Assembly (NCBI RefSeq): GCF_001529295.1 | Contig: NZ_LLWK01000038.1 | Coordinates: 744,001-808,000, forward strand | Reading direction: 5' to 3' | Length of the DNA stretch: 64,000 nucleotides | Source of the DNA: Flavobacterium sp. TAB 87 | GTDB taxonomy: Bacteria > Bacteroidota > Bacteroidia > Flavobacteriales > Flavobacteriaceae | Shown: positions 35,370-44,932 of the stretch, one piece after another | Numbering within the stretch: the stretch's first letter is position 1 | Layout: every line of letters starts with the position of its first letter | Program-made: the position numbers and the translations under genes | The notes under the pieces: model-generated | Database searches by the model: none | What the model saw: the letters and a program-made list of their open reading frames with translations, nothing else | Told to the model about the DNA's origin: nothing

Positions 35370-37322
35370 TTAGTTTTGTTTCGTTGTGTCAACCTTTACT
35401 TGTTTCTGTACAGGTGGTGTGGTTGCTATTATTTTTGCTTGTAATCTTGGGTCTTTTGGTGTGCTTTCTACTGCACTTCCTGCTTCCATCCCACCCAAAA
35501 TGGCATATCTTGGCTTTAAATTGCTATTTAATATGCGCGTTTCTAAGTCTGTTCTCGTAATTCTCTTACGCAAATACTGTTCAATCATTAAGCTCGCAAT
35601 TGGTCCCGCGATTGCTGCTCCGTATCCCCCATTTTCTACCATAACCGCAATTGCTATTTTAGGATTGTCTTTTGGTGCAAACGCAACAAATATAGAGTGG
35701 TCTTCTAACTGAGTTCTCTTGCCATTAATTTTTGCGAAATTTTCTGCTGTTCCTGTTTTTCCACAAATTTCAATACCAGAAACTTTTAAAGACCTTCCTG
35801 TTCCAAAATTGAACACATCATACAAACCTTGAATTACCGGTGGAAAATATTTTTTATCAATGGACGTTTCGTGTCTTGTTGTATATTTCTTGTCTATTTT
35901 TTCACCTTCAATTTTTTTGATGATATGAGGTGTATAATAATGCCCTTGGTTAGCAATTGTTGCCATCATATTAGCTAATTGAATCGGAGTCATTAGTACT
36001 TCACCTTGTCCAATTGAATTGGAAACGATGGTCGTACTTCTCCAGCCTCCGCTAGGGTAGATTTTATCATATGTTTTTGAAGTCGGAATATTTCCTCTTT
36101 TACCGGTTGGTAAGTCGTAGCCCATAAAAGTGCCAAGTCCAAAACTCTTCAAGTGATTGGACCAAACATCCACTGCTTTTCCTGGATTTTTGTACTTGTT
36201 AATTGTCAGCATATACGTCTGTGCAAAGTACGTATTGCAAGAATTATAGATACCATTATTTAGCTGCTGGCTTGCAGGATGACTGTGGCATTTCATAAAA
36301 CGACCTCTACCATAACTGAAACCATGATGACACACAAAAGTCGTTTTCTCATCAATAACTCCTTCTTGCAAGCCAATCAGTCCCGTTAAAATTTTAAATG
36401 GAGATCCTGGAGGATATTCTGCTAGCAGACCTCTGTCGTACAACGGTTTTGCAATTGAGTCGTGGTATAATAAGGTATAGTTTTTAGAACGTTGGCGTCC
36501 TACTAAAATACCCGGATCATACGAAGGCGCTGTTACCAAAGCAAGTATTTCTCCTGTTTTAGGTTCAATTGCGACAATTCCACCGCGTTTGTTAATCATT
36601 AATTGTTCGCCATAGCGTTGCAGTTCAGCATCTATAGACAAGTTAATGTCTTCTCCTTGTACGGCAATCGTATCATATTTGCCCTCTTTGTAGGAACCGA
36701 TTTCTCGATTGTATTTATCTTTTTGAATGTATTTTACTCCTTTTACACCTCGTAGAACTTCTTCGTAACTTTCCTCAACACCTTGACGACCAATTAAATC
36801 ACCGCTATTGTAATATGGATTTTTTTTGAGTTGGCTTTCGTTTACTTGGGTGATGGATCCAAAAATATTCGCGCCATAGTCTACTTCGTAATCACGTAAC
36901 GAACGCTTTTGAACATAGAAACCTTCAAATTTTCGAATTTTCTCTTGAAAAGCAGCAAATTCTGATTTGTTTAATTGTGAAACAAAAACACTAGGTAATC
37001 GTGGACTGTAAATTTTAGCTTTGGCTACCTTTTTAATAAAATCTTCTTTGGTAACGTTGAGTAGTTGGCAAAACTCCAAAGTGTCTAGATTTTTAATTTC
37101 TCTAGGAACAACCATGATGTCATAAGAAGGTTGGTTGGCAACTAAAAGCTTACCAAAACGATCGTACATGTATCCTCTTTCCGGATAGTCATATTTGATT
37201 TTTATTGCGTTGTTTTCCGATTTTAATTTAAAAGAATCATCAATGACCTGTAAAAAGAATATGCGCGTTAGAAGCACGACAGCTGCTAAAATTATTAAGG
37301 CTGGCAGCAAAACTTTTCTCAT
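35370..37322 (-). CDS. mrdA: Penicillin-binding protein 2
   Basis: This 650-residue bitopic protein has an N-terminal membrane anchor (LLPALIILAAVVLLTRIFFL) and a PBP dimer domain. In the transpeptidase domain the SxxK motif reads SPFK within YPPGSPFK, the SxN motif SCN, and the KTG motif lies in CGKTGTAENF. It cross-links side-wall peptidoglycan alongside RodA. The start overlaps mreD by 4 bp. A Pro/Lys/Thr-rich tail follows the catalytic domain. Confidence 0.96.
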   Translation of the reverse strand: MRKVLLPALIILAAVVLLTRIFFLQVIDDSFKLKSENNAIKIKYDYPERGYMYDRFGKLLVANQPSYDIMVVPREIKNLDTLEFCQLLNVTKEDFIKKVAKAKIYSPRLPSVFVSQLNKSEFAAFQEKIRKFEGFYVQKRSLRDYEVDYGANIFGSITQVNESQLKKNPYYNSGDLIGRQGVEESYEEVLRGVKGVKYIQKDKYNREIGSYKEGKYDTIAVQGEDINLSIDAELQRYGEQLMINKRGGIVAIEPKTGEILALVTAPSYDPGILVGRQRSKNYTLLYHDSIAKPLYDRGLLAEYPPGSPFKILTGLIGLQEGVIDEKTTFVCHHGFSYGRGRFMKCHSHPASQQLNNGIYNSCNTYFAQTYMLTINKYKNPGKAVDVWSNHLKSFGLGTFMGYDLPTGKRGNIPTSKTYDKIYPSGGWRSTTIVSNSIGQGEVLMTPIQLANMMATIANQGHYYTPHIIKKIEGEKIDKKYTTRHETSIDKKYFPPVIQGLYDVFNFGTGRSLKVSGIEICGKTGTAENFAKINGKRTQLEDHSIFVAFAPKDNPKIAIAVMVENGGYGAAIAGPIASLMIEQYLRKRITRTDLETRILNSNLKPRYAILGGMEAGSAVESTPKDPRLQAKIIATTPPVQKQVKVDTTKQN

Positions 37323-37825
37323 CTTTTATTGGGCTTGATTAAATAAATTAAAATAATACAAATTAGTATTGTAAATACGGTACTTGCTAAGGTACGAAGT
37401 AAGACATCCAAAACGAAATTAAATTGAAAGGCTTCAATTATAAACAATGTAAAATGATGAATAATTACCGATACTAAAATAAACGAAAATCGCTCTGGTG
37501 TTAGGTTGTCATTGATTCTAATAGTCTGATATTCGTAGCTTAAGCCGAAGGCAAATTTAAAAATATAAGGTCTGAAATAAGCGAGCATTAAACACGCTGT
37601 TGCATGAATTCCACCTGAATTTGAGAATAAGTCCATTACTATTCCTAATAAAAAACTACTGATTAGTAAGCCAGATTTGTTTCCGTTCACGGGATACAAC
37701 ATAATGAACAAAATATACGGATACGGTGTAATGTAACCTAAAAAGTTCATGTTGTTGAATATGACTACTTGTATTGCCAGTAGCAATAAGAATCGAAAAA
37801 CATTCATTAACAAAGCACTATTCAT
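37319..37825 (-). CDS. mreD: Rod-shape protein MreD
   Basis: This 168-residue, highly hydrophobic protein has about five spans, and its position is diagnostic: it overlaps mreC by 8 bp and mrdA by 4 bp. MreD sequences are poorly conserved; PYPYILFIMLYPV and GIVMDLFSNSGGIHA are recognisable MreD-type segments. It connects the cytoskeletal MreB-MreC assembly to the wall synthases. Confidence 0.93.
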   Translation of the reverse strand: MNSALLMNVFRFLLLLAIQVVIFNNMNFLGYITPYPYILFIMLYPVNGNKSGLLISSFLLGIVMDLFSNSGGIHATACLMLAYFRPYIFKFAFGLSYEYQTIRINDNLTPERFSFILVSVIIHHFTLFIIEAFQFNFVLDVLLRTLASTVFTILICIILIYLIKPNKR

Positions 37826-38642
37826 CTTTTCCTTTGTTTTCTAAATTAATAAGTTCTTCGCGGTCTTTACTCTTAATTACGTACACGTGCCCTAGATTAG
37901 TCATGTCATTAAATAAGCGAATCTTCAACGTGTAATAGTTTGTTTTTTTATCGATGTATACCTTATCAATGGTTCCAATGTTGATGTTCTCTGGGAAAAT
38001 CACCGATTGTCCACCCGTAACAATTGTGTCGCCTTTTCTTACTGAAGCCAGACGTGGGACATCAGTCAATTGAACAAAACCAGTACTCTTTCCGTCCCAA
38101 CTTAGAGAGCCAAAATGATTGGATTTCTTAATTTTTGCGTTGATTCTCGATTTCATGTTCAAGATACTTATAACAGTAGAATATCGAGGTGAAGTATCGT
38201 CAATAATTCCAATAATACCTTGGCTATTGATAACACCCATGTCGGGTTTGATGCCTTGTTTAGTACCTGCATTTAACGTAATAAAGTTTTCATGCACATT
38301 GTACGAATTGTGAATTACCTTAGTCACAATAATATCAGATGGATTGACCCCTTTTATAGAATCAAGATTTGGAATTTTAAGAGTGTCTTCAATATTGAAA
38401 ACTAAACTCTTCAATCGCGCATTTTCTAATGCTAATTGTTCGTTTTGGGTACGTAAGTTTAAATATTCATTAACGTCACTAATTTTTTCATAAACATTTC
38501 CTGTAAAAAAATTAGCAGAAGTAATTACTCTACTTTTATGGAAAGCATGTGATTGAATAGTTAGCGCTAGCGATAATCCCAAAAGCAGCAAAAACAGTAT
38601 TCGGTAACTGTTTCTTATAAAGAAATTAAAAATTTGCTGCAT
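37818..38642 (-). CDS. mreC: Rod-shape protein MreC
   Basis: The 274 residues comprise a cytoplasmic N-terminus, one span (YRILFLLLLGLSLALTI), a coiled coil (near residues 60-80, LRTQNEQLALENARLK) and the periplasmic beta domain (NAGTKQGIKPDMGVINSQG; GDTIVTGGQSVIFPENI). It organises PBP2 in the periplasm. It follows mreB by 84 bp. Confidence 0.95.
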   Translation of the reverse strand: MQQIFNFFIRNSYRILFLLLLGLSLALTIQSHAFHKSRVITSANFFTGNVYEKISDVNEYLNLRTQNEQLALENARLKSLVFNIEDTLKIPNLDSIKGVNPSDIIVTKVIHNSYNVHENFITLNAGTKQGIKPDMGVINSQGIIGIIDDTSPRYSTVISILNMKSRINAKIKKSNHFGSLSWDGKSTGFVQLTDVPRLASVRKGDTIVTGGQSVIFPENINIGTIDKVYIDKKTNYYTLKIRLFNDMTNLGHVYVIKSKDREELINLENKGKDE

Positions 38643-38726
38643 TTTTTTTATTTAAAATTATATAATTCAATTACTAAATCCCAATTTTGAGATAGTTAAA
38701 ATCGGGATCTAGTTTTTCTGAATTTG

Positions 38727-39755
38727 TTATTTTATAAGAATACTTTTAAATTTTGCAATGTTTTTTAATGCCATTCCAGTTCCACGAACTACCGCTCTTA
38801 AAGGATCTTCTGCTATGTAAACCGGAAGATCTGTTTTTTGAGAAATACGTTTGTCTAAGCCTCTTAGCATTGATCCACCACCAGCAAGATAAATACCAGT
38901 ATTGTAAATATCAGCTGCTAATTCTGGAGGGGTTTGAGATAAAGTTTCCATTACGGCATCTTCTATACGTTGAATTGATTTGTCCAATGCTTTAGCGATT
39001 TCGCGGTAAGAAACTTCTACTTGTTTTGGTTTACCTGTAAGTAAGTCACGTCCTTGAACAGACATGTCTTCTGGAGCAGATTCTAAGTCTTCAATGGCAG
39101 CTCCAATTTGAATTTTTATTTTTTCTGCAGTACTTTCACCAACAAAAAGGTTGTGTTGCGTACGCATATAATATACAATATCATTAGTGAAAACGTCACC
39201 AGCAATTTTCACCGATTTATCGCATACAATTCCGCCTAACGCAATTACTGCAATTTCGGTTGTTCCACCACCAATATCTACAATCATGTTTCCTTTAGGT
39301 TGCATAATATCGATACCAATACCAATTGCCGCAGCCATTGGTTCGTGAATTAAATATACTTCTTTGCCGTTTACACGTTCACACGATTCTTTTACCGCGC
39401 GCATTTCAACCTCTGTAATTCCAGAAGGAATACAAACAATCATACGTAAGGCAGGTGTGAACATTTTTTTCTTTAATGCAGGAATACTTTTAATGAACAT
39501 ATTGATCATTTTTTCAGAAGCATCAAAGTCAGCAATTACACCGTCTTTTAAAGGCCTTATGGTCTTGATGTTTTCATGAGTTTTACCTTGCATCATGTTG
39601 GCTTCCTTACCAACGGCAATGATTTTACCTGAGATCCTGTCTCGGGCAACAATCGATGGGCTATCAATAACAACTTTATCATTGTGAATGATTAAAGTGT
39701 TTGCGGTACCAAGGTCTATCGCAATATCCTCGGTCATGAAATCAAAAAATCCCAT
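38727..39755 (-). CDS. mreB: Actin-like cytoskeletal protein MreB
   Basis: The 342 residues open with the phosphate-1 motif DLGTANTLI. The phosphate-2 motif DIGGGTTEIAVIALGG and adenosine motif GGGSMLRG follow. It polymerises on the inner membrane and directs side-wall growth, so the cell is likely rod shaped. It is first in the mre-mrd cluster, 56 bp after purH on the same strand. A -7 box is at 39797-39804. Confidence 0.98.
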   Translation of the reverse strand: MGFFDFMTEDIAIDLGTANTLIIHNDKVVIDSPSIVARDRISGKIIAVGKEANMMQGKTHENIKTIRPLKDGVIADFDASEKMINMFIKSIPALKKKMFTPALRMIVCIPSGITEVEMRAVKESCERVNGKEVYLIHEPMAAAIGIGIDIMQPKGNMIVDIGGGTTEIAVIALGGIVCDKSVKIAGDVFTNDIVYYMRTQHNLFVGESTAEKIKIQIGAAIEDLESAPEDMSVQGRDLLTGKPKQVEVSYREIAKALDKSIQRIEDAVMETLSQTPPELAADIYNTGIYLAGGGSMLRGLDKRISQKTDLPVYIAEDPLRAVVRGTGMALKNIAKFKSILIK

Positions 39756-39796
39756 AAGTTTTTTAGGGGTTTAAAAAGTTATAAATTAGTAACGAA

Positions 39797-39804
39797 CAAA
39801 GTTA
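39797..39804 (-). promoter_or_regulatory. -7 box for mreB
   Basis: Plus-strand CAAAGTTA reads TAACTTTG on the minus strand. It lies between the purH stop and the mreB start, 41 bp from the ATG. Confidence 0.45.
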
Positions 39805-39810
39805 AACAAA

Positions 39811-41337
39811 TTAATGTTTAAAATGACGCGTACCTGTAAATACCATTGCCAAATTATTTTCGTTGCAATAATCAATGCTTAACTGGTCTTTAATCGATCC
39901 GCCAGGCTGAATTACTGCCGTTATTCCTGCGTTTTTTGCTAACTCTACACAGTCAGGAAAAGGGAAAAAGGCATCACTTGCCATAGAGGCTCCTGTCAAA
40001 TCAAAATTGAAGGCTTTTGCCTTTTGAACTGCTTGCAGTAATGCATCAACTCTTGAGGTTTGACCTGTTCCCGATGAAATTAAAGTGCCGTTTTTAGCAA
40101 ATACAATGGTATTGGATTTGGTGTTTTTACAGATTTTTGAAGCAAATATTAAATCTTCTACTTCTTGTTCGGTAGGCGCTTTAGTGGTAACGGTTTTTAA
40201 GTCGGCTTTATTGTCGGTTATATTATTTCTTTCCTGAATTAACAATCCGTTAAGACACGTACGAACTTGTTTATTTGGTAATTCAACATTGTTCTGAATC
40301 AGGATAATTCTATTTTTCTTTTCTTCTAAAATAACAAGTGCTTCGTCATCGTAAGAAGGAGCAATTACTACTTCGCAAAATAATTTATTAATTTCTTGTG
40401 CTGTAGCAACGTCAATTTGTGTGTTTGCAATTAAAACGCCGCCAAAAGCTGAAGTTGGATCGCAAGCCAGAGCGGCCACATATGCATCGCTAATCTTTTC
40501 TCTTGAAGCTAAACCGCAAGCATTATTGTGTTTTAAAATAGCGAAAGTGGGTCCGTCGTTTTTAAACTCATTAATTAAATTTACAGCTGCATCAACATCC
40601 AATAAGTTGTTGTATGATAATTCTTTTCCGTGTACTTTGTTAAACATTTTGTCAAATTCTCCAAAGAAAAATCCTTTTTGATGTGGGTTTTCTCCGTATC
40701 GAAGGGTTTGACCATCAGCAATACTTTCTTTGTAAAATGTTTCGTCTGTATTAAAATAATTAAAAATAGCGCCATCATAATGTGATGAAACGTGAAATGC
40801 TTTAGTCGCTAATAATTTTCTGTTTTCTAAAGTAGTGGTTCCTTTTTGCTCGGTAATTAAATCCAACAGCAAACCGTACTCGTTCATCGAAGCAACAATT
40901 ACAGTGTCTTTGAAATTTTTGGCAGCAGCACGAATCAATGAAATTCCACCAATGTCAATTTTTTCTATAATATCTTCTTCACTTGCACCTGAAGCAACTG
41001 TTTTTTCAAAAGGATACAAATCAACAATCACTAAATCTAGCTGAGGAATATCAAATTCCTTCATTTGTTGCACATCACTTTCGTTGTCTTGACGATTCAA
41101 AATTCCGCCAAAAACTTTTGGATGTAATGTTTTTACTCTTCCACCTAAAATAGAAGGATAAGAGGTTACATCTTCAACAGGAACTACGGGAATTCCTAAA
41201 TTTTTGATAAAATCTTCAGTACCTCCAGTCGAGTAAATGGTCACATTTTGTTCGTGTAATTTTTTAACGATTGGTTCAAGTCCATCTTTCGAAAAGACTG
41301 AAATTAAGGCAGATTGAATAGTTTTTGTTGTGCTCAT
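39811..41337 (-). CDS. purH: Bifunctional AICAR transformylase / IMP cyclohydrolase
   Basis: The 508 residues are full length for PurH. The N-terminal MGS-like cyclohydrolase domain has STGGT and GGRVKTLHPKVFGGIL. The C-terminal AICARFT domain has LRYGENPHQKG, LKHNNACG and SDAFFPFPD. It carries out the last two steps of IMP synthesis. It precedes mreB on the same strand, but a -7 box between them suggests separate promoters. Confidence 0.98.
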   Translation of the reverse strand: MSTTKTIQSALISVFSKDGLEPIVKKLHEQNVTIYSTGGTEDFIKNLGIPVVPVEDVTSYPSILGGRVKTLHPKVFGGILNRQDNESDVQQMKEFDIPQLDLVIVDLYPFEKTVASGASEEDIIEKIDIGGISLIRAAAKNFKDTVIVASMNEYGLLLDLITEQKGTTTLENRKLLATKAFHVSSHYDGAIFNYFNTDETFYKESIADGQTLRYGENPHQKGFFFGEFDKMFNKVHGKELSYNNLLDVDAAVNLINEFKNDGPTFAILKHNNACGLASREKISDAYVAALACDPTSAFGGVLIANTQIDVATAQEINKLFCEVVIAPSYDDEALVILEEKKNRIILIQNNVELPNKQVRTCLNGLLIQERNNITDNKADLKTVTTKAPTEQEVEDLIFASKICKNTKSNTIVFAKNGTLISSGTGQTSRVDALLQAVQKAKAFNFDLTGASMASDAFFPFPDCVELAKNAGITAVIQPGGSIKDQLSIDYCNENNLAMVFTGTRHFKH

Positions 41338-41359
41338 GTGTAGTTAAAATTATAAAATG

Positions 41360-41367
41360 CAAAAGTA
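41360..41367 (-). promoter_or_regulatory. -7 box for purH
   Basis: Plus-strand CAAAAGTA reads TACTTTTG on the minus strand. A TTG (plus-strand CAA at 41391-41393) stands 23 bp farther upstream and could be the -33 element. Confidence 0.5.
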
Positions 41368-41502
41368 GTTTTTTTTTAATTATATCAGACAAGGAATTTA
41401 TGTAACATTTTCATAAAAAAAGGTACTTATTAGTAGCCCTGTTTTTATTAGGTTTTTTATCAAAATTTGTTGAATTTTACTTCAACCTAAACACGCATAC
41501 TT

Positions 41503-42753
41503 ATGTTACTTTACCTTCGCTTGTTAAAAGAAAGTTTTGGGTTTGCCATAAATGCCTTACGAAATAATAAATTAAGGACTTTGCTTTCTTTGTTAGGAGT
41601 AACGATTGGTATATTTTCGATCATCGCCGTATTAGCTGCAGTAGATTCTTTAGATCGAAAAATTTCTAAAGATTTAAGTAATTTAGATAAAAACACGATT
41701 TACTTAATGAAGTTTTCATTTGGTCCCTCTGAAATCCCACAATGGAAAAGAGAACAATTCCCGAATGTAAAATACGATGAATACACCGCTTTAAAAAATT
41801 CTTTGACTAATACAGATGCTGTGTGCTACCAGCTTTTTGTAGCCAGAGAAAGCATTAAGTACGACTCTAAGACAGTTGCTGCCGTAAAGGTTATGCCCGC
41901 TTCTTATGAATTTATAAATGTGCAAGGACTGGAATTTGATGAAGGTCGTTTTTACAACGAGTCTGAATCTAACTCTGGAGCCGCGGTAGTTGTTTTAGGA
42001 CACGATATAGCCGAAGGACTTTTTGGTACTGCAAACCCAATTGGCAAAAACGTTCGTTTGTATGGCCAACGTTTTACAGTAATTGGAACTATTAAAAAAG
42101 AAGGTGCAGGCTTATTTGGTGATAGTAATGATACGTCCATTTATATTCCGGTAAATTTTATGCGCCGTATGTACGGAGATAATAATGATGCCCTGACACC
42201 TGTAATTGTTTTAAAACCGACTAAGAGCGTGGACATGGAAGCCTATAAGGCAGAAGTTGCCTATAAGTTGAGGGCGATTCGTGGGATGAAAGCAGGGGAG
42301 ATGGATAATTTCTTCATCAATGTTTTTTCTGGATTTACCGATTTCATTGACGGCATTATCGGTCAGATGAATGTAGTAGGCTGGATTATTAGTGGATTTT
42401 CGCTCTTGGTAGGTGGATTTGGAATCGCTAATATCATGTTCGTTTCGGTAAAAGAACGAACAAACTTAATTGGAATTCAGAAATCGTTAGGAGCTAAGAA
42501 CAGGTTCATTTTGTTTCAATTTTTGTTCGAGGCGATTATCCTTTCTGTAATTGGTGGTTTAATTGGTTTATTGTTGGTTTGGATCATTGCATTTATCTTA
42601 TCTAATGCATTTGATTTTGATTTTGTGCTTGGTATGGGTAATGTTTTATTAGGAACTGGTCTTGCTGCGCTGATAGGTTTAATATCGGGTATCTTACCTG
42701 CAATTTCAGCAGCAAAATTAGATCCAGTAGAAGCAATTAGAACAGGAATGTAA
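41503..42753 (+). CDS. ABC transporter permease, MacB/FtsX type
   Basis: This 416-residue protein begins with a cytoplasmic stretch and a span (SLLGVTIGIFSIIAVLAAV). A MacB_PCD periplasmic domain covers about residues 65-275. An FtsX domain with three spans follows, ending with the usual PAISAAKLDPVEAIRTGM. No ATPase or adaptor gene is adjacent, so its partner must be elsewhere. Relatives work in lipoprotein release, antimicrobial peptide efflux or mechanotransmission; the sequence does not choose between these. Confidence 0.92.
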   Translation: MLLYLRLLKESFGFAINALRNNKLRTLLSLLGVTIGIFSIIAVLAAVDSLDRKISKDLSNLDKNTIYLMKFSFGPSEIPQWKREQFPNVKYDEYTALKNSLTNTDAVCYQLFVARESIKYDSKTVAAVKVMPASYEFINVQGLEFDEGRFYNESESNSGAAVVVLGHDIAEGLFGTANPIGKNVRLYGQRFTVIGTIKKEGAGLFGDSNDTSIYIPVNFMRRMYGDNNDALTPVIVLKPTKSVDMEAYKAEVAYKLRAIRGMKAGEMDNFFINVFSGFTDFIDGIIGQMNVVGWIISGFSLLVGGFGIANIMFVSVKERTNLIGIQKSLGAKNRFILFQFLFEAIILSVIGGLIGLLLVWIIAFILSNAFDFDFVLGMGNVLLGTGLAALIGLISGILPAISAAKLDPVEAIRTGM

Positions 42754-42784
42754 TAATCGTAAGATTTTAAAATCTAAGCAATAA

Positions 42785-42818
42785 AAAAAGGCGCAAATTG
42801 TAAAATTTGCGCCTTTTT
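42785..42818. terminator. Bidirectional terminator between ABC permease and accD
   Basis: The inverted repeat AAAAAGGCGCAAATT / AATTTGCGCCTTTTT has a 4-nt loop (gtaa). A- and T-runs on the two sides serve both convergent genes. Confidence 0.92.
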
Positions 42819-42836
42819 AATTTTGGATATTTTGAA

Positions 42837-43691
42837 TTATCTAATTTCGTTATTCTGAATCAAATCAATATATAAATTGATTTTGTCTTTTAACTCTTTT
42901 CGTGGTGTTATAAAGTCAAGGAAACCGTGCTCTAACAAAAATTCAGCAGTTTGAAAACCTTCTGGTAAATCTTTTCCAGTAGTATCACGAACCACGCGTG
43001 GTCCAGCAAAACCAATTAATGCGCCTGGCTCAGAGATATTAATATCTCCTAACATCGCGTAAGAGGCAGTTGTTCCGCCCGTTGTTGGATCAGTACATAA
43101 AGAGATGTAAGGTAATTTTGCCTCAGCCAACTGTACTAGTTTTACAGATGTTTTAGCCAATTGCATCAGCGAGTAAGCAGCTTCCATCATGCGCGCGCCA
43201 CCAGATTTAGAAATCATGATAAAAGGCGTTTTGTTTTTGATAGCGTGGTCAATTCCTCTTGCGATTTTTTCACCAACAACCGCTCCCATAGATCCACCAA
43301 TAAAGGCGAAGTCCATACAGCAAATAACAACTTCTTTTCCTTTTGATTTTCCGACTCCAGTACGAACTGCGTCTTTAAGTTGTGTTTTCTCCATAACGTC
43401 TTTCAAACGCTCTGCATATTTTTTTGTATCAACAAATTGCAGAGGGTCTTTTGAAGTCATGTTTTTATCTAATTCAACAAATTCGTTGTTGTCAAATAAA
43501 ATCTCAAAGTAGGTTGCGCTTCCAATTCTAACATGAAAATCATCTTCTGGACTTACAAATAAGTTGCGAGCCAATTCATCAGCATCGATAATTTTTCCTG
43601 TCGGAGATTTGTACCACAATCCTTTCGGCACGTCCATTTTGTCTTCTGTCGCGGTCGTAATCCCTTTTTGTTGTCTTTTAAACCAAGCCAT
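42837..43691 (-). CDS. accD: Acetyl-CoA carboxylase carboxyltransferase beta subunit, zinc ribbon lost
   Basis: This 284-residue protein shows the AccD crotonase fold: [31 protein letters not shown] and [13 protein letters not shown], ending in GFLDFITPR. Normal AccD starts with a Cys4 zinc ribbon (CxxC...CxxC). Here the corresponding stretch reads [10 protein letters not shown] and [12 protein letters not shown], so all four cysteines are replaced (Ser, Gly, Ser, Asp by eye). The rest is intact, and I recall similar cysteine-free AccD in other flavobacteria. It transfers CO2 from biotin to acetyl-CoA together with AccA. Confidence 0.95.
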   Translation of the reverse strand: MAWFKRQQKGITTATEDKMDVPKGLWYKSPTGKIIDADELARNLFVSPEDDFHVRIGSATYFEILFDNNEFVELDKNMTSKDPLQFVDTKKYAERLKDVMEKTQLKDAVRTGVGKSKGKEVVICCMDFAFIGGSMGAVVGEKIARGIDHAIKNKTPFIMISKSGGARMMEAAYSLMQLAKTSVKLVQLAEAKLPYISLCTDPTTGGTTASYAMLGDINISEPGALIGFAGPRVVRDTTGKDLPEGFQTAEFLLEHGFLDFITPRKELKDKINLYIDLIQNNEIR

Positions 43692-43737
43692 TTGTCAAGT
43701 ATTCAGTGTTCAGTAATCAAATATTCGGTTTAGCGTT

Positions 43738-43783
43738 CAGTTTTTTAAGATGTGATTGTTGGTAATCAAGCCTTAAAAAACTG
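43738..43783. repeat. Imperfect inverted repeat between accD and fbaA
   Basis: CAGTTTTTTAAG (43738-43749) pairs with CTTAAAAAACTG (43772-43783). An inner TGATT/AATCA pair makes a long stem. It lacks a T-run in either direction, so it is a weak terminator candidate. Short TTCAG direct repeats precede it (43700-43740). Confidence 0.4.
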
Positions 43784-43800
43784 AAAACAAAACACTTTTT

Positions 43801-44868
43801 TTATAATGTATTTACATTGTTCAAGTCAGCAAAAGCTTGCTCTAATCTTGTGTTGAATGTAACTTCGCTTTCACGAATCCATTTTCTTGGATCGTAATAT
43901 TTTTTGTTAGGAATGTCTGATCCGTCTGGATTACCAATTTGTGTTTTTAAGTAATCGATATTTTTAACCATGTAGTCACGAATACCTTCTGTGTATGCAA
44001 ATTGCAAGTCAGTGTCAATATTCATTTTGATTACTCCGTATCCAATCGCTTCTCTAATTTCTTCTAAAGTTGAACCAGAACCTCCGTGAAACACAAAATC
44101 AACTGGGTTAGCTTCGGTGTTGAATTTCTTTTGAACGAAATCTTGAGAATTTTTCAAGATTTTTGGAGTCAATTTTACATTACCTGGTTTGTAAACACCG
44201 TGAACGTTTCCAAAAGCAGCAGCAATTGTAAACTTCGGACTTACTTTAGATAATTCTTCGTAAGCGTATGCTACTTCTTCTGGTTGTGTGTATAATTTAG
44301 AGCTGTCAACATCAGAGTTGTCTACACCATCTTCTTCGCCACCAGTAATTCCTAATTCGATTTCTAATGTCATTCCCATTTTGCTCATACGAGCTAAATA
44401 CTCTTTACAGATTTCGATGTTTTCTTCAATTGGCTCTTCAGATAAGTCAATCATATGAGAACTGAATAATGGCTTTCCTGTTTCAGCAAAATGTTTTTCA
44501 GATGCATCTAACAAACCATCAATCCAAGGCAATAATTTTTTTGCGCAGTGATCAGTATGTAAAATTACAGTCGCGCCGTAAGCTTCTGCCAATGCGTGAA
44601 TGTGTTTTGCTCCAGCGATTCCACCAGCGATAGCTGATTTTTCTCCAGCATTAGAGAGACCTTTACCTGCATTAAATTGTGCTCCTCCGTTAGAAAATTG
44701 AATAATAACGGGTGCATTTAATTTAGCAGCAGTTTCTAAAACACCATTTATAGTACTTGAACCGGTAACATTTACTGCAGGAAGTGCAAAGCCTTTTTCT
44801 TTTGCATAGTTAAAAATCTCTTGTACTTGATCTCCTGTCGCTACTCCGGGTTTAATGTTGTGTGCCAT
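43801..44868 (-). CDS. fbaA: Class II fructose-bisphosphate aldolase
   Basis: This 355-residue protein of the class IIA type has the zinc ligands visible in ILHTDHCAKKLLPW, GNVHGVYKPG and FVFHGGSGST. The catalytic region FSSHMIDLSEEPIEEN is also present. It splits fructose-1,6-bisphosphate in glycolysis and condenses the trioses in gluconeogenesis. It is transcribed on its own, with TATTTTTG at 44911-44918 upstream and accD downstream on the same strand. Confidence 0.97.
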   Translation of the reverse strand: MAHNIKPGVATGDQVQEIFNYAKEKGFALPAVNVTGSSTINGVLETAAKLNAPVIIQFSNGGAQFNAGKGLSNAGEKSAIAGGIAGAKHIHALAEAYGATVILHTDHCAKKLLPWIDGLLDASEKHFAETGKPLFSSHMIDLSEEPIEENIEICKEYLARMSKMGMTLEIELGITGGEEDGVDNSDVDSSKLYTQPEEVAYAYEELSKVSPKFTIAAAFGNVHGVYKPGNVKLTPKILKNSQDFVQKKFNTEANPVDFVFHGGSGSTLEEIREAIGYGVIKMNIDTDLQFAYTEGIRDYMVKNIDYLKTQIGNPDGSDIPNKKYYDPRKWIRESEVTFNTRLEQAFADLNNVNTL

Positions 44869-44910
44869 TGTAATTCTTTTTTAGTTTTTAGTTTTTTAGT
44901 GTCAAGATTG

Positions 44911-44918
44911 CAAAAATA
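44911..44918 (-). promoter_or_regulatory. -7 box for fbaA
   Basis: Plus-strand CAAAAATA reads TATTTTTG on the minus strand and lies 42 bp before the fbaA ATG. Confidence 0.45.
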
Positions 44919-44932
44919 AGAATTAATTAGCA

